Origin: Pseudomonas gessardii
Lineage (GTDB): Bacteria > Pseudomonadota > Gammaproteobacteria > Pseudomonadales > Pseudomonadaceae
Assembly: GCF_001983165.1 (NCBI RefSeq)
Contig: NZ_MNPU01000011.1
Coordinates: 62,001 to 126,000, forward strand
DNA: 64,000 nucleotides
Direction of reading: 5' to 3'
Program-made: the position numbers and the translations under genes
The notes under the pieces: model-generated
The model's input: only the letters and a program-made list of their open reading frames with translations
What the model was told of the DNA's origin: nothing
Databases searched by the model: none
Shown here: piece by piece, positions 1 to 9,874 of the stretch
Numbering within the stretch: the first letter of the stretch is position 1
How the letters are laid out: every line of letters starts with the position of its first letter

Positions 1-2
1 GC

Positions 3-1070
3 GGCCTGGGGCTGATGGGTTGCCTGGTCAAGCGCCTGCCGGCACTGCGTGAGGTGCATCGTGTGTTGTTGCGTGGACCACGGGCCCTGCTCTATCCGCG
101 CTACTTGTTGGCGGCGCTCGGGTTGGGCTCAATCCTCAGTTTCGGCATGCTCAACCTGATGTGTTCAACCCTGCACAGTTACCTGCAACACTTTGCCCCC
201 GATCACCCGGCCCAACGCGATGGCCAGAGAGGCGTGCTGACCGCCGCCATTCGCGGCTTTGCCCTGGTGCCGTTAATCGCGCCAACCAGCATTGTCGTGG
301 CGATCATTACCCGTGAAGTCCCCAGCCTGACCTGGACCGACCTGCTGCCCTACGGCGTGATCGCCACGGCGCTGCTGATGCTTATTGGCGCACGCACGGA
401 AAACCGCCATTTGCAGACGCTGGTGGATGAGTCGCCAGAAATTCCCGCCGCCTCGCTCACACCGCTCGCCCTGGGCACGGCCCTGGGCATCGGCGCGATT
501 GTCGCGCTGGCCAGCTTCAGTTGGCTGAACATCACCCAAGCGTCGTTGGTGGTGGTGCCGCTGCTGGTCAGTGGCTGGCTGTTCCTTGAGAGCCCTGGCA
601 AAGCCTACGACGAATTGGCCGAGCATCTGGCGGGCATGCGCAATGAGGTCTTTATCTTTGGTTGTTCCGCGCTGTTCGGCGCGCTGTTCAATCAGCTGGT
701 TTCCCTGGATCAACTGGTGCCGCTGCTGGGCGGCGCCTCCCAGGTATTTGTGCTGCAATGCATGGCCCTGCTGGGTATCGTAGGGCTCGCGCTGGTTGGC
801 ATTGCGCCGATTATTACCCTGAGCATTTGTGCCGGCTTGCTGGCCCAATTGCAGGCGGCCGGTGTCAACCCCCTGGGGCCCGCCGTCAGCCTGGTCTGTG
901 CCTTCTCCCTGGCGATGCTGCTCTCGCCCTTTGGGCCCGCCGTGCTGATCCTCGCGCGTACCGCAGGCACCTTGCCGTGGACGATTGTCCTCACCTGGAA
1001 TGGCCGCTTTGCGCTGATCGCCATCCCGGTATTACTTGCCCTGTCCTGGGTCGTGCAATGGAATCACTAG
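3..1070 (+). CDS. Polytopic inner-membrane protein, 5' end outside the window
   Basis: The reading frame is open from base 3, and the first in-frame ATG (base 15) has no ribosome binding site. The true start therefore probably lies upstream of the window. The visible 350 or so residues are very hydrophobic, with roughly nine to ten predicted membrane spans separated by short loops; a Pro/Gly-rich segment (LLSPFGPAVLILARTAG) near the C terminus resembles a transporter core loop. I cannot assign a family; an ion or organic-anion permease is the most reasonable guess. It ends exactly at the palindrome preceding the iclR gene, so a functional link with the catabolic locus is possible but unproven. 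Confidence 0.6.
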   Translation, partial: GLGLMGCLVKRLPALREVHRVLLRGPRALLYPRYLLAALGLGSILSFGMLNLMCSTLHSYLQHFAPDHPAQRDGQRGVLTAAIRGFALVPLIAPTSIVVAIITREVPSLTWTDLLPYGVIATALLMLIGARTENRHLQTLVDESPEIPAASLTPLALGTALGIGAIVALASFSWLNITQASLVVVPLLVSGWLFLESPGKAYDELAEHLAGMRNEVFIFGCSALFGALFNQLVSLDQLVPLLGGASQVFVLQCMALLGIVGLALVGIAPIITLSICAGLLAQLQAAGVNPLGPAVSLVCAFSLAMLLSPFGPAVLILARTAGTLPWTIVLTWNGRFALIAIPVLLALSWVVQWNH

Positions 1071-1091
1071 CGGAACAGGATTCCGCTATGC
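1069..1091. promoter_or_regulatory. Candidate IclR-family operator upstream of iclR
   Basis: AGCGGAA-N5-TTCCGCT is a perfect 7-bp inverted repeat overlapping the stop codon of the preceding gene and about 120 bp upstream of the iclR start. GGAAC-N3-ATTCCGC (1072-1086) recurs with 12 of 15 identities before the FadB-like operon (8308-8322). TTCCGCTATGC also matches the left part of the palindrome before the oprD gene (11231-11245). This is consistent with autoregulation; binding itself is inferred. Confidence 0.5.
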
Positions 1092-1208
1092 TGCCTTTTT
1101 GCGCAACTATTAAGTCATTGCATTGAAATCACGCCGATTACTGCCCACACTGCCCGGTATTATCGGCTAACCTCTTCCACTGCCTGCCCGCTGCCCACAT
1201 GAGCCTCC

Positions 1209-1997
1209 ATGACTGAAGAAATCGAAACGCCCGAGAACGAACCCAAGGACCGGAAATTCGTCGAAGCCCTGAGTCGGGGTCTCGAAGTGTTGCGCGCGTT
1301 CACCCACGGCAACGTCACCCGGGGCAACCAGGACATTGCGCGGATTACCGGGCTGCCCAAGCCCACAGTTTCGCGCCTGACCTACACCCTGACGCAGCTT
1401 GGCTACCTGAGCTACAACCAGGACGTGGAAAAATACCAACTCGACTCCGGGGTGCTGGCCCTGGGGTATGCCTATGTCAACAACCTGCGGGTTCGCCAGT
1501 TGGGCAAACCGCTGATGGACGAGTTCGCCCGGCGCACCAACACCACCGTTGGCCTCACCTGCCGCGACCGGCTCTCGATGATTTATGTGGAAAGCTGCCG
1601 CCCACCCGACGTGGCCAGCCTGCGCATGGAAGCCGGCGTGCGCCTGCCCTTGAGCACCACTGCGGCAGGCCGCGCCTACCTGGCCGCCACCCCGGAAAAC
1701 GAGCGGGCCCACCTGATCGGCGAAATTGCCAAGAAGGCCGGTGACGAATGGCCGGCCCTGGAGGTCTCGTTGAACGAATCGTTCCGCGAGTATGAAGAGT
1801 TCGGTTTTTGCCTGTCCCTCGGCGAGTGGGACCGCAACGTCAACGCCGCAGGCGTTCCGCTGCGCCTGGCCGACGGCAGCATCATGGCCCTGACCTGCGG
1901 CGCGCCGAAATTCCAACTGCCGACCGACACCCTGCAAAGCTCCCTGGCCCATCAACTGGTGATGTTGGCCAGGGACATCGAAAGCCTGGGCGCCTGA
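1209..1997 (+). CDS. IclR-family transcriptional regulator
   Basis: This 262-residue protein has the IclR layout. An N-terminal winged helix-turn-helix (about residues 18-75, with FVEALSRGLEVLRAF and ARITGLPKPTVSRLTYTL) is followed by an effector-binding GAF-like domain (about 90-260, with LPLSTTAAGRAYLA). IclR proteins usually sense a small aromatic or aliphatic acid and control a nearby catabolic operon. It is convergent with the etfA end of the acyl-CoA oxidation operon. The likely operator motif occurs upstream of itself, of the FadB-like operon and of the oprD-MFS unit, which makes it the probable local regulator. The inducer is unknown. Confidence 0.93.
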   Translation: MTEEIETPENEPKDRKFVEALSRGLEVLRAFTHGNVTRGNQDIARITGLPKPTVSRLTYTLTQLGYLSYNQDVEKYQLDSGVLALGYAYVNNLRVRQLGKPLMDEFARRTNTTVGLTCRDRLSMIYVESCRPPDVASLRMEAGVRLPLSTTAAGRAYLAATPENERAHLIGEIAKKAGDEWPALEVSLNESFREYEEFGFCLSLGEWDRNVNAAGVPLRLADGSIMALTCGAPKFQLPTDTLQSSLAHQLVMLARDIESLGA

Positions 1998-2002
1998 TCG
2001 CC

Positions 2003-2046
2003 ATGGGTTATGCAAGCGCGAAACTGTTCGCGCCTGCATAACCCAT
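2003..2046. terminator. Long hairpin between convergent iclR and etfA
   Basis: ATGGGTTATGCA (2003-2014) pairs with TGCATAACCCAT (2035-2046), and an inner GCGCGAA/TTCGCGC stem sits beyond a single A/C mismatch, giving about 19 base pairs around a 4-nt loop. It abuts the etfA stop codon. There is no long T-run, so it is better read as a bidirectional transcript-end or stabilising hairpin than a textbook intrinsic terminator. Confidence 0.6.
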
Positions 2047-2976
2047 TTACAGGCTACCGCTCAACTCGGGAACCGCTTCAAACAAGTCCGCCACCAGGCC
2101 GTAATCAGCCACCTGGAAGATCGGCGCTTCTTCGTCCTTGTTGATCGCAACGATCACCTTGGAGTCTTTCATACCGGCCAAGTGCTGGATCGCGCCGGAG
2201 ATACCGACGGCGATGTACAGCTGTGGCGCAACGATCTTGCCGGTCTGGCCGACCTGCATGTCGTTGGGTACGAAACCTGCGTCGACCGCCGCGCGCGAAG
2301 CGCCGACCGCCGCGCCCAGCTTGTCGGCCAGGGCGTACAGGTGCTTGAAGTTGTCACCGTTCTGCATGCCACGCCCGCCGGAAACGACGATCTTGGCCGC
2401 GGTCAGCTCTGGACGGTCCGACTTGGCCAGCTCTTCGCCAACAAAGCTGGAAGTGCCAGGATTGTGCACAGCTGCAACGGCTTCAACCGCAGCCGAACCA
2501 CCCTCAGCGGCAACCGGGTCGAAACCGGTGGCACGCACGGTGATCACTTTGACCGCGGCAGTGGATTGCACGGTGGCAATGGCGTTACCGGCGTAGATCG
2601 GGCGCTTGAAGGTGTCGGCGCTTTCCACCGAAACGATCTCGGAGATCTGGTCAACGTCCAGCTGCGCAGCAACCCGTGGCAGGATGTTTTTGCCGTTGGA
2701 GGTGGCGGCAGCCAGGATATGGCTGTAGCCAGCGCCAAGCTCTGCAACCAGCGGCGCTACGTTTTCCGGCAGTTGATGCGCGTAAGCGGCGTTGTCGGCC
2801 AGCAGTACTTTGCTCACACCGGCGACTTTTGCCGCGGCTTCAGCCACGGCGCCAGCGCCCTGACCTGCTACCAGTACGTGGATGTCACCACCGATTTTGG
2901 CGGCAGCGGCCACAGTGTTCAGGGTGGCCGGGGCCAGCACTTTGTTGTCGTGTTCTGCGATTACCAAGATAGTCAT
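2047..2976 (-). CDS. etfA: Electron transfer flavoprotein alpha subunit
   Basis: The 309-residue protein is a full-length EtfA. It has an N-terminal ETF domain ([11 protein letters not shown]) and a C-terminal FAD-binding domain with [35 protein letters not shown] and [20 protein letters not shown]. EtfA and EtfB form the soluble heterodimer that takes electrons from acyl-CoA dehydrogenases to the membrane ETF-ubiquinone oxidoreductase. It starts two bases after the etfB stop and is the last gene of an operon with two acyl-CoA dehydrogenases, so it most likely serves them directly. Pseudomonads usually also have an etf pair near the ETF-QO gene; whether this is a second copy cannot be seen here. 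Confidence 0.97.
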   Translation of the reverse strand: MTILVIAEHDNKVLAPATLNTVAAAAKIGGDIHVLVAGQGAGAVAEAAAKVAGVSKVLLADNAAYAHQLPENVAPLVAELGAGYSHILAAATSNGKNILPRVAAQLDVDQISEIVSVESADTFKRPIYAGNAIATVQSTAAVKVITVRATGFDPVAAEGGSAAVEAVAAVHNPGTSSFVGEELAKSDRPELTAAKIVVSGGRGMQNGDNFKHLYALADKLGAAVGASRAAVDAGFVPNDMQVGQTGKIVAPQLYIAVGISGAIQHLAGMKDSKVIVAINKDEEAPIFQVADYGLVADLFEAVPELSGSL

Positions 2977-2978
2977 TG

Positions 2979-3743
2979 TTAGATTACCTTCGCTTCGTTT
3001 TTCAGTTTCTCGACCAGTTCAGCCACCGACTTGACCTTGATCCCCGCGCTGCGTGCAGCTGGCGCTTCGACTTTGACGGTCTTGTTGGTGGAGGCGGTGG
3101 AAACGCCCAAAGCTTCTGGAGTCAGCACTTCAAGCGGCTTCTTCTTGGCTTTCATGATGTTTGGCAGGGACGCATAACGCGGCTCGTTCAAACGCAGGTC
3201 GGTGGTGACAATGGCCGGCAGTTTCAGGGAAACGGTCTGCGCGCCGCCGTCGATTTCGCGGGTCACGGCAACGCTGTCGCCAGACACTTCGACTTTCGAG
3301 GCAAAGGTGCCCTGGCCGTAACCGGTCAGTGCAGCCAGCATCTGGCCAGTCTGGTTGTTGTCGCTGTCGATCGCCTGTTTACCGAGGATCACCAGTTGTG
3401 GCTGCTCCTTGTCGACAACGGCCTTGAGCAGCTTGGCCACGGCCAGCGAGGTCAGTTCTTCAGCGGATTCGACGAGCACGGCGCGGTCGGCACCCAGCGC
3501 CAGGGCGGTGCGCAGCTGCTCTTGAGCAGTGGATGGCCCTACGGAAACGACGACGATTTCAGTCGCGATGCGCCCTTCTTTTATAGAGAGCTCTTTCAGG
3601 CGTACGGCTTCTTCCACGGCGATTTCGCAGAAGGGGTTCATCGACATTTTGACGTTAGCCAGATCGACGCCGCAATTGTCCGCCTTGACGCGAACTTTCA
3701 CGTTGTAATCGACCACTCGTTTGACTGCGACGAGGACTTTCAT
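2979..3743 (-). CDS. etfB: Electron transfer flavoprotein beta subunit
   Basis: Start chosen at ATG 3743 ([20 protein letters not shown]), the conserved EtfB N terminus; a longer in-frame extension into the upstream gene lacks family similarity. The 254-residue product contains the AMP-binding beta-subunit signature region ([21 protein letters not shown], here beginning LNEPRY) and the [22 protein letters not shown] loop. It pairs with EtfA immediately downstream and lies 31 bases after the small acyl-CoA dehydrogenase. Its placement inside a beta-oxidation operon fits a dedicated electron acceptor. Confidence 0.97.
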   Translation of the reverse strand: MKVLVAVKRVVDYNVKVRVKADNCGVDLANVKMSMNPFCEIAVEEAVRLKELSIKEGRIATEIVVVSVGPSTAQEQLRTALALGADRAVLVESAEELTSLAVAKLLKAVVDKEQPQLVILGKQAIDSDNNQTGQMLAALTGYGQGTFASKVEVSGDSVAVTREIDGGAQTVSLKLPAIVTTDLRLNEPRYASLPNIMKAKKKPLEVLTPEALGVSTASTNKTVKVEAPAARSAGIKVKSVAELVEKLKNEAKVI

Positions 3744-3774
3744 AATGGCTCTCTCAGAGTGAAAAAAACGGCAT

Positions 3775-4914
3775 TCAAGCGGCGTCCAGCAAGGCGGCAT
3801 AGGCCTTGAGGTGATAGTCGTCGTCACCGAACTGATGGCTGAGCATCACCAGACGCTTGGCGTGGTGCGCCAGGGCGTATTCCCAAGTCATGCCGATCCC
3901 GCCGTGCAGCTGGATCGCCTGCTCGGCAATGCTGCGCGCGGCCCGGGTGACGATGAATTTGGCGGCGGCCAGGGTCCGGGTGCGTTCAAGGCTGTGCGCT
4001 TCGTCGCAGCAGCATGCGGCCAGGATGGCCATGCTGGTGGCCTGTTCCAGTTCGGTGCGCATGTCGACCATACGGTGCTGCAGCACCTGGAACTGACCAA
4101 TGGCCACACCGAATTGCTGACGGGTCTTGAGGTAGTCCAGGGTCAGGCGACAGGCTTCCTGCATGCTGCCCAGGGCATCCGCGCACTGTGCGGCAATGGC
4201 CCGTCCTTGTTGATAACGCAACGCTGCCAGGGCCTGGCCTGGTTCACCCAGTACCTGAGCGGCAGAGACCTGCACCTTGTCCAGGTACAGGTCGCAGGCT
4301 TTGCGACCATCGACCGTAGGATAAATGCGGCGCTCGACACCGGCGGCCTGCGGATCAATCAAGAACAGGCCAATGCCCTGCTCATCACGACTTTCACCGC
4401 TGATCCGCGCGCTGACCAGCATCAAGCCGGCCTGATGCCCGCCTATCACCACGGCTTTCCGACCAGTCAGCGTCCAGCCCTCGGCCGTCTGTTGGGCGCG
4501 GGTCTGCACATCGTTCAGGTGGTAGTGGCTCTGTGGTTCTGCAAAGGCTGTGGCCAGCAGCAATTGGCCGCTGGCCACTTGTTGCAACAGGTGTTGCTGG
4601 GCCGGGCTGCCGAGCTGCATCAGCAACCCTCCCGCATAAATCACCGACTCCACATAAGGTTCCAGGCACAAGCCTCGGCCGAATTCAGTCATCAACAGCA
4701 TCGTGTCGACGCCGCCCCCGCCAAAACCACCCAGGGCCTCGGGAAACGGCACTGCCGTCAGCCCCAGCTCACCCAATTGCTGCCAGAAGGCAAGGCTAAA
4801 ACCCGCATCGCTCTGGGCATAGCGCTCTCGCGCCTCGAAGCTGTAGGCATCGCGTACCAGGCGTGCCGCCGTGTCTTGCAGCATTTGCTGCTCTTCGGTC
4901 AGTTTGAAGTCCAT
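3775..4914 (-). CDS. Acyl-CoA dehydrogenase, PimD-like (small subunit type)
   Basis: This 379-residue flavoprotein begins [22 protein letters not shown], typical of the acyl-CoA dehydrogenase N-terminal helical domain. It has a beta-barrel middle (about 120-225) and a C-terminal FAD/substrate domain with [20 protein letters not shown] and [21 protein letters not shown]. It resembles the smaller partner of pimeloyl-CoA dehydrogenase-type pairs (pimC/pimD of Rhodopseudomonas) that oxidise long or dicarboxylic acyl-CoAs. The start is 12 bases after the stop of the larger dehydrogenase, implying co-translation and a heteromeric enzyme. The substrate is inferred from operon context only. Confidence 0.9.
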   Translation of the reverse strand: MDFKLTEEQQMLQDTAARLVRDAYSFEARERYAQSDAGFSLAFWQQLGELGLTAVPFPEALGGFGGGGVDTMLLMTEFGRGLCLEPYVESVIYAGGLLMQLGSPAQQHLLQQVASGQLLLATAFAEPQSHYHLNDVQTRAQQTAEGWTLTGRKAVVIGGHQAGLMLVSARISGESRDEQGIGLFLIDPQAAGVERRIYPTVDGRKACDLYLDKVQVSAAQVLGEPGQALAALRYQQGRAIAAQCADALGSMQEACRLTLDYLKTRQQFGVAIGQFQVLQHRMVDMRTELEQATSMAILAACCCDEAHSLERTRTLAAAKFIVTRAARSIAEQAIQLHGGIGMTWEYALAHHAKRLVMLSHQFGDDDYHLKAYAALLDAA

Positions 4915-4926
4915 GGTCAGAGCCCC

Positions 4927-6123
4927 TTACAGTTCGAGAATCATCTTGGAGACGATGTTTTTCTGAATTTCGTTGGAGCCGCCGAAGATCGACAGCTTGC
5001 GCAGGTTGAAATACTGGCTGGCCAACGCCACGCTGTAGTCGGCGTGCAGGGGTTCGCCCGGGTAATCCAGGTCCAACTCTTCTTCCAGAAACGGCAACGC
5101 GTACGGCCCGATCACCTTGCGCAGCAAGTGGCTGATCGCCTGGCGGACTTCAGTGCCCTTGACCTTGAGGATCGAACTTTCCGCCCCCGGCACCCCGCCG
5201 TCCTTGGCCGCAGCCAGGGTGCGCAGCGTGCTCATTTCGGTGGCCATGAGTTGCATCTCCACTTCCGCGACCTGGGCGCGAAACAGTGGATCGTCGAATA
5301 TCGGCCGGCCTTCGCTCATCTGCTTGCGGGCAATGCGCTTGAGGTGGGCCAGCGCGGCCTTGGACGCGCCGATCCCCGCCAGGCCCGTGCGCTCATAGGT
5401 GAGCAGGTATTTGGCGCACGTCCAGCCGTGGTTTTCTTCGCCAACCAGGTTCTGCACCGGCACTTTGACGTTGTCGAAAAACACCTCGTTGACTTCGTGC
5501 TCGCCATCCAGGGTGATGATCGGCCGCACGCTGATGCCTGGGCTGCTCATATCGATCAACAGGAAGGAAATACCCCGCTGTTTCTGCGCCTGCGGGTCGG
5601 TACGCACCAGGCAAAAAATCATGTTGGCGTGCTGGCCCAGGGTGGTCCAGGTTTTCTGGCCATTGACGATGTAAACGTCACCCTCGCGCACCGCACGGGT
5701 TTTCAACGAAGCCAGGTCAGAACCGGCGCCTGGCTCCGAGTAACCCTGGCACCACCAGTCCTCGCCGCTGAGGATGCGCGGCAGATAGTGGTCTTGTTGC
5801 TGTGGCGTGCCGAACTTGATCAGCACCGGGGCCACCATGTTGACCCCAAACGGAATGCTGCGCGGCGCCCCCACCAGCGCGCATTCCTCTTCGTAAATGT
5901 GTTTCTCAACTGCCCCCCACCCAGTCCCACCAAAGGCCACTGGCCAATGGGTGGCATACCACCCCTGAGCGTTCTGCACCGCCTGCCAGCGCAAGTGGTC
6001 ATCCTTGGACAAGGGCTTGCCCAGGCGCACCTTGTCGGCCAGATCCCGGGGCAGTTTGTCCTTGAGGAAGGACCTGACTTGATCGCGAAACGCCAGTTCT
6101 TCAGCGGTAAAATGAATATCCAT
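4927..6123 (-). CDS. Acyl-CoA dehydrogenase, PimC-like (large subunit type)
   Basis: Start placed at ATG 6123 (MDIHFTAEELAFRDQVRSFL), giving 398 residues; the upstream in-frame extension runs into the FadB-like gene and has no family character. Family motifs include WWCQGYSEPGAGSDLASLKTRA, KTWTTLGQHANMIFCLVRTD, LTYERTG and the C-terminal FGGSNEIQKNIVSKMIL. The combination matches the PimC-type large subunit, which works with a PimD-type partner on dicarboxylyl-CoA esters. Operon neighbours are the bifunctional hydratase/dehydrogenase upstream, the small dehydrogenase downstream, then etfBA. Confidence 0.92.
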   Translation of the reverse strand: MDIHFTAEELAFRDQVRSFLKDKLPRDLADKVRLGKPLSKDDHLRWQAVQNAQGWYATHWPVAFGGTGWGAVEKHIYEEECALVGAPRSIPFGVNMVAPVLIKFGTPQQQDHYLPRILSGEDWWCQGYSEPGAGSDLASLKTRAVREGDVYIVNGQKTWTTLGQHANMIFCLVRTDPQAQKQRGISFLLIDMSSPGISVRPIITLDGEHEVNEVFFDNVKVPVQNLVGEENHGWTCAKYLLTYERTGLAGIGASKAALAHLKRIARKQMSEGRPIFDDPLFRAQVAEVEMQLMATEMSTLRTLAAAKDGGVPGAESSILKVKGTEVRQAISHLLRKVIGPYALPFLEEELDLDYPGEPLHADYSVALASQYFNLRKLSIFGGSNEIQKNIVSKMILEL

Positions 6124-6163
6124 GTTGTTTCTCCAAGCCGTTGATAGACCGTGAAGCAGGCCG

Positions 6164-8281
6164 TTATGAATCCAGTTTCCAGTCGGCGAAGCGTCGCCCT
6201 TGCGCCGCCAGTTCTTCCAGCAGCGGCGCCGGCTCCCACCAGGCGCCGAAACGTTGGTGGAACTCGCGAATGCGGGCCAATACCTTGTCCAGGCCAAGGC
6301 TGTCGGCATAAAACATCGGGCCTCCCCGCCAGGCGGCAAAACCGTAGCCGTTGAGGTAGATCACATCGATGTCGCTGCTGCGCCGGGCGATGCCTTCCTG
6401 AAGAATTTTTGCGCCCTCATTGATCAAGGCGAACACGCAGCGCTCGACGATGTAGTCATCACTCAAGGCGCGGCGCTCGATGCCTTTCTCGCGGGAGACG
6501 GCTTCCAGCAACGGCAACAGTTCAGGGTTCGGCTCGGGATGGCGGGAGCCGGGGGCGTAGCAGTAGAAGCCCTGGCCGGTCTTCTGGCCGGTCTTCTGGC
6601 CGAGCATCCCGGCCGCGTACAACGTGTCGAGGACCCCGGGCAGCGGGTAGTTCGATGGCAGCGTGGCGCGCTGGCGTTGGCGAATGCTCCAGCCGATATC
6701 CAGCCCGGACAGGTCGCGCATGGCATGCGGGCCCATGGCCAGGCCGAAGTTGCGCAAGGCTGTATCGACCTGCTCCGGGGTGGCGCCCTCCTCCAACAAG
6801 AACTCGGCCTCACGGCCATACTGGAAGATCATCCGGTTGCCGACAAAACCATCACAGACGCCCACCACCACGGCAATCTTGTTCAACCTCTTGCTCAGTT
6901 GCATCACCGTGGCCAACACCTCAAGACCGGTGTACCGACCGCGCACGACTTCAAGCAGCCGCATGACGTTGGCCGGGCTGAAAAAGTGCAGGCCCACCAC
7001 GTCTTCAGCCCGTGAAGTGAAACTGGCGATAACGTCCAGATCCAGCGACGAAGTGTTGCTGGCGAGGATCGCGCCGGGCTTGCATACCTGATCCAGGCGT
7101 TCAAACACCTGGCGCTTGACCTCCAGGCTTTCAAACACCGCTTCGATCACTAGGTCGGCAGTGGCCAGTTCGCGGTAGTCCACCCCGCCATGCAGCAGTG
7201 CCAGGCGCTGCTCCATCACGGCAGGGCTCAAGCTGCCACGGGCGACGCTGGCTTCACAGGTTTCTCGGGCACGCTGCAATGCGCGCTGCAGGGCGGGCTC
7301 GTCGACTTCCATCAAGATCACGGCAATACCCGCGCTGACAAAACTCAAGGCGATACCCACGCCCATGGTGCCGCCACCGATGACTCCGACACGCTCAATG
7401 GCACGCACGGGTGTGTCCTTGGGCAAGCCGTCGATATGAGCGCATTGGCGCTCGGCAAAAAAACCGTGTACCAGGGCCGCACGTTGCTCGGAGGCCAGGC
7501 ATTCCTGAAACAGTGCGCGCTCGCGCTGCAAACCTTCGGTCAGCGGCAACAAAGTCGCCGCTTCTACGGCGGCGACACAACGGGGCGGAGAAAAGAACCC
7601 CGGTAAACGCTTGGCGACGTCGGCGCGCTTGGCGGCGATCAATGCGGCGTTGTCGACGCCCTCGAGTGCCGCAGCCTGCTCGCCGGTACGCCGCACGCCC
7701 AGGCCGCTGTCCAGGATCCGTTGAGCAAAAGCGATTGCGGCGGCGCGGGGATCGCCGTCAAACAGCTCATCGACAATGTGATGTTCGCGGGCTTGAAGGG
7801 CATTGATGGGCTGGCCTGAGACAATCATCTCCAGCGCCTTGGCCACCCCCGCCAAACGGGGCAAGCGCTGCGTGCCACCCGCCCCCGGCAGCAACCCGAG
7901 CTTGACCTCCGGCAGGCCGACCTTGGCATCGCGGCGCGCGATTCGATAGTGACAACCCAGAGCCATTTCCAGACCGCCGCCCAGGGCCGTGCCATGGATC
8001 ACCGCTACGCAGGGCTTGTCGCTGTGTTCGTAGGCATTGACCACTTCCGGCAGGCTCGGCGCCTGAGGGGGTTTGCCGAACTCCTTGATATCCGCCCCGG
8101 CAATGAACGTGCGGCCACTGCACAGCAACACCAGCACCTTGGCCTGCGTGTCGATCTGAGCCTGGTGCAAGGCCCGCAGCAAACCTTCGCGCTGGGCCTG
8201 GCCAAGGGCGTTGACCGGCGGGTTGTTGAGGGTGATCAGTGCAACCTCGCCTTGACGCTCGTAGTTGACGCTGGAATTCAT
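6164..8281 (-). CDS. FadB-like enoyl-CoA hydratase / 3-hydroxyacyl-CoA dehydrogenase
   Basis: The 705-residue protein has an N-terminal crotonase domain (about 1-190, [53 protein letters not shown]). This is followed by an NAD-binding 3-hydroxyacyl-CoA dehydrogenase domain (about 295-480, [20 protein letters not shown] and [11 protein letters not shown]) and two C-terminal helical repeats. It would hydrate enoyl-CoA and oxidise the 3-hydroxy product, as PimF does in dicarboxylate degradation. It heads the fadB-acd-acd-etfB-etfA operon. A 12-bp tandem duplication (around 6574-6600) inserts an extra QKTG, giving [14 protein letters not shown] where relatives have one copy. No thiolase or CoA ligase is in the window. 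Confidence 0.93.
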   Translation of the reverse strand: MNSSVNYERQGEVALITLNNPPVNALGQAQREGLLRALHQAQIDTQAKVLVLLCSGRTFIAGADIKEFGKPPQAPSLPEVVNAYEHSDKPCVAVIHGTALGGGLEMALGCHYRIARRDAKVGLPEVKLGLLPGAGGTQRLPRLAGVAKALEMIVSGQPINALQAREHHIVDELFDGDPRAAAIAFAQRILDSGLGVRRTGEQAAALEGVDNAALIAAKRADVAKRLPGFFSPPRCVAAVEAATLLPLTEGLQRERALFQECLASEQRAALVHGFFAERQCAHIDGLPKDTPVRAIERVGVIGGGTMGVGIALSFVSAGIAVILMEVDEPALQRALQRARETCEASVARGSLSPAVMEQRLALLHGGVDYRELATADLVIEAVFESLEVKRQVFERLDQVCKPGAILASNTSSLDLDVIASFTSRAEDVVGLHFFSPANVMRLLEVVRGRYTGLEVLATVMQLSKRLNKIAVVVGVCDGFVGNRMIFQYGREAEFLLEEGATPEQVDTALRNFGLAMGPHAMRDLSGLDIGWSIRQRQRATLPSNYPLPGVLDTLYAAGMLGQKTGQKTGQGFYCYAPGSRHPEPNPELLPLLEAVSREKGIERRALSDDYIVERCVFALINEGAKILQEGIARRSSDIDVIYLNGYGFAAWRGGPMFYADSLGLDKVLARIREFHQRFGAWWEPAPLLEELAAQGRRFADWKLDS

Positions 8282-8307
8282 CTGAGCCTCGACACATTGT
8301 TTTTATT

Positions 8308-8331
8308 GGAACCATATTCCGCGCTGCGGAA
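8308..8331. promoter_or_regulatory. Candidate IclR operator before the FadB-like operon
   Basis: GGAAC-N3-ATTCCGC (8308-8322) overlaps a perfect 15-bp palindrome TTCCGC-GCT-GCGGAA (8317-8331), about 36 bp upstream of the FadB-like start. The same elements occur before iclR (1072-1091), and TTTCGC-TAT-GCGAAA occurs before oprD (11231-11245). The position suits control of the acyl-CoA oxidation operon. Confidence 0.55.
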
Positions 8332-8395
8332 CATATGAATCAATATTATCAAAGAGACATGTTTTGGCAAACGGTTTATGGAAAGATCTCCGCTT

Positions 8396-8429
8396 AAAAA
8401 AAAGCTGACACCTCGGAAGGTGTCAGCTT
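8396..8429 (-). terminator. Intrinsic terminator of the oprD-MFS unit
   Basis: AAGCTGACACCT (8402-8413) and AGGTGTCAGCTT (8418-8429) form a perfect 12-bp stem with a CGGA loop. On the minus strand it is followed by a run of T (complement of A at 8396-8403). It lies just after the MFS stop codon and separates it from the FadB-like operon. Confidence 0.93.
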
Positions 8430-8452
8430 GGCCAGCGGGAGAAATTGAAGGC

Positions 8453-9817
8453 TCAGGCGTCAGCCGCCGGCACCTGCCGGCCAGGCACCACCACGGTGGG
8501 ATCCTTGGGGGCCCAGCTTTTCAGGCGCTCCAGACTCTCGCGGTATGAGCGCAGGCCAACCGTCAAAATTACCACCGCCAGCACCAGGGAGATGCCGGTC
8601 ACCACGGCCAACGAATAACCCAGTGCCGAATCACTGCCAAACACGTAATCCGTCCCCAAGGCTACGGCGGTCGGGCCGATGCCCAGGCCGATCAGGGTCA
8701 CGGCAAACTGATAGAGCGCCGATGCCTGCCCGCGCATCGGGCTGGGCACGACTTCCTGGACCGCCAGGGGGCCGACACCGAACGGCATGCTCACGGTAAA
8801 CACGTGAAACGCCATCAGCACCAAAGCCAGGTTCTTATCATCAACCAGGTAGCCCAGGTTTGATGGCAATGTCAGCACTGCGGCGAGGATCGCGATGCGC
8901 AGCGGTGCATCCCGATGACCACGCTTGACCAGCCAGTCACACAGGCGCCCACCCACCAGCAGGCCGAGGGAGCCGCAGATCGCCAGCATGCTGCCGTAGA
9001 TCACCCCGACTTGCGGCACGCTCATATCGAACGAACGCACAAAGAACGTCGGGATCCAGGCACTGCTGCCGTAGGCCGTGAAGGTCAGGCAGGCAAACCC
9101 GAGGTTGTGGCAGAGCATGGTCCGACGGTTTTTACGCAGGTAGTCGACAAACTCCGAGAACGGCAATTGCAGACCCGCGCCAACCCCCTGGCGCACCGGC
9201 TCGCGCAGCAACAGCAGGCACAATGAGAAGACCACGCCAATGGCGCCAAGAATCAAAAACACCATCTGCCATGGGCGTACGATGCCAATCAGCGGCAATG
9301 TCATATCGCCCTGGCTGGTTGCGAAATGCACCGCGACGCCGCCGAGCAACAGCGCCACGCCCGACCCCAGGTAGATCGCCGTGGAGTACACGCTAAAGGC
9401 AGTGCCGCGACGCTCAGGCGTAAAGCTGTCGGAAATCATCGAGTAGGCACAAGGCGCCAACGATGCCTCGCCCGCCGCCACCCCGATACGGCAAAACAGA
9501 AACTGCCAGTACCCCTTGGCCATCCCGCACGCGGCGGTCATGCCACTCCACACCAGAATCCCGCACATCAGCAGATTGCGCCGGCTCTTGCTGTCGGCAA
9601 TCCGCCCCAGGGGAATCCCGCAAAAGGTATAGAAGATCGCAAACGACAGGCCCATCAGCAGGCTCATCTGGGTGTCGCTGATGTCCATGTCTTGACGAAT
9701 GGGCCCCACCAGCAGGTTGAGAATCTGCCGGTCCACGAACGATAAAACGTAGGCCAGCATCAGCACGCTGACAGTGAACCAGGCGCGTACCCGTGATGGA
9801 TAAAGTGTGTTCTTCAT
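8453..9817 (-). CDS. MFS transporter, probable organic acid importer
   Basis: The 454-residue protein shows twelve-span major facilitator organisation. The first-span motif LSFVDRQILNLLVGPIRQDM and the loop 2-3 motif GIPLGRIADSKSRRNLL are characteristic of the anion:cation symporter-like and spinster-like MFS groups. It follows an OprD porin gene by 57 bp and ends at a strong terminator, so porin and permease form a two-gene uptake unit for the outer and inner membrane. The palindrome upstream of the porin suggests co-regulation with the acyl-CoA oxidation genes; the transported acid is unknown. Confidence 0.9.
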   Translation of the reverse strand: MKNTLYPSRVRAWFTVSVLMLAYVLSFVDRQILNLLVGPIRQDMDISDTQMSLLMGLSFAIFYTFCGIPLGRIADSKSRRNLLMCGILVWSGMTAACGMAKGYWQFLFCRIGVAAGEASLAPCAYSMISDSFTPERRGTAFSVYSTAIYLGSGVALLLGGVAVHFATSQGDMTLPLIGIVRPWQMVFLILGAIGVVFSLCLLLLREPVRQGVGAGLQLPFSEFVDYLRKNRRTMLCHNLGFACLTFTAYGSSAWIPTFFVRSFDMSVPQVGVIYGSMLAICGSLGLLVGGRLCDWLVKRGHRDAPLRIAILAAVLTLPSNLGYLVDDKNLALVLMAFHVFTVSMPFGVGPLAVQEVVPSPMRGQASALYQFAVTLIGLGIGPTAVALGTDYVFGSDSALGYSLAVVTGISLVLAVVILTVGLRSYRESLERLKSWAPKDPTVVVPGRQVPAADA

Positions 9818-9874
9818 AGCCGCTACGACCTCATTGTTGTTATGGACCCGCCCGGAAGGCTGTCATCGACTCGA

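Noticed and set aside
3811..6144. A 777-codon open frame on the plus strand
   Set aside because: It is antisense to the two acyl-CoA dehydrogenases, has low-complexity GQ/AQ/HR-rich composition and no family motif; a high-GC mirror frame.
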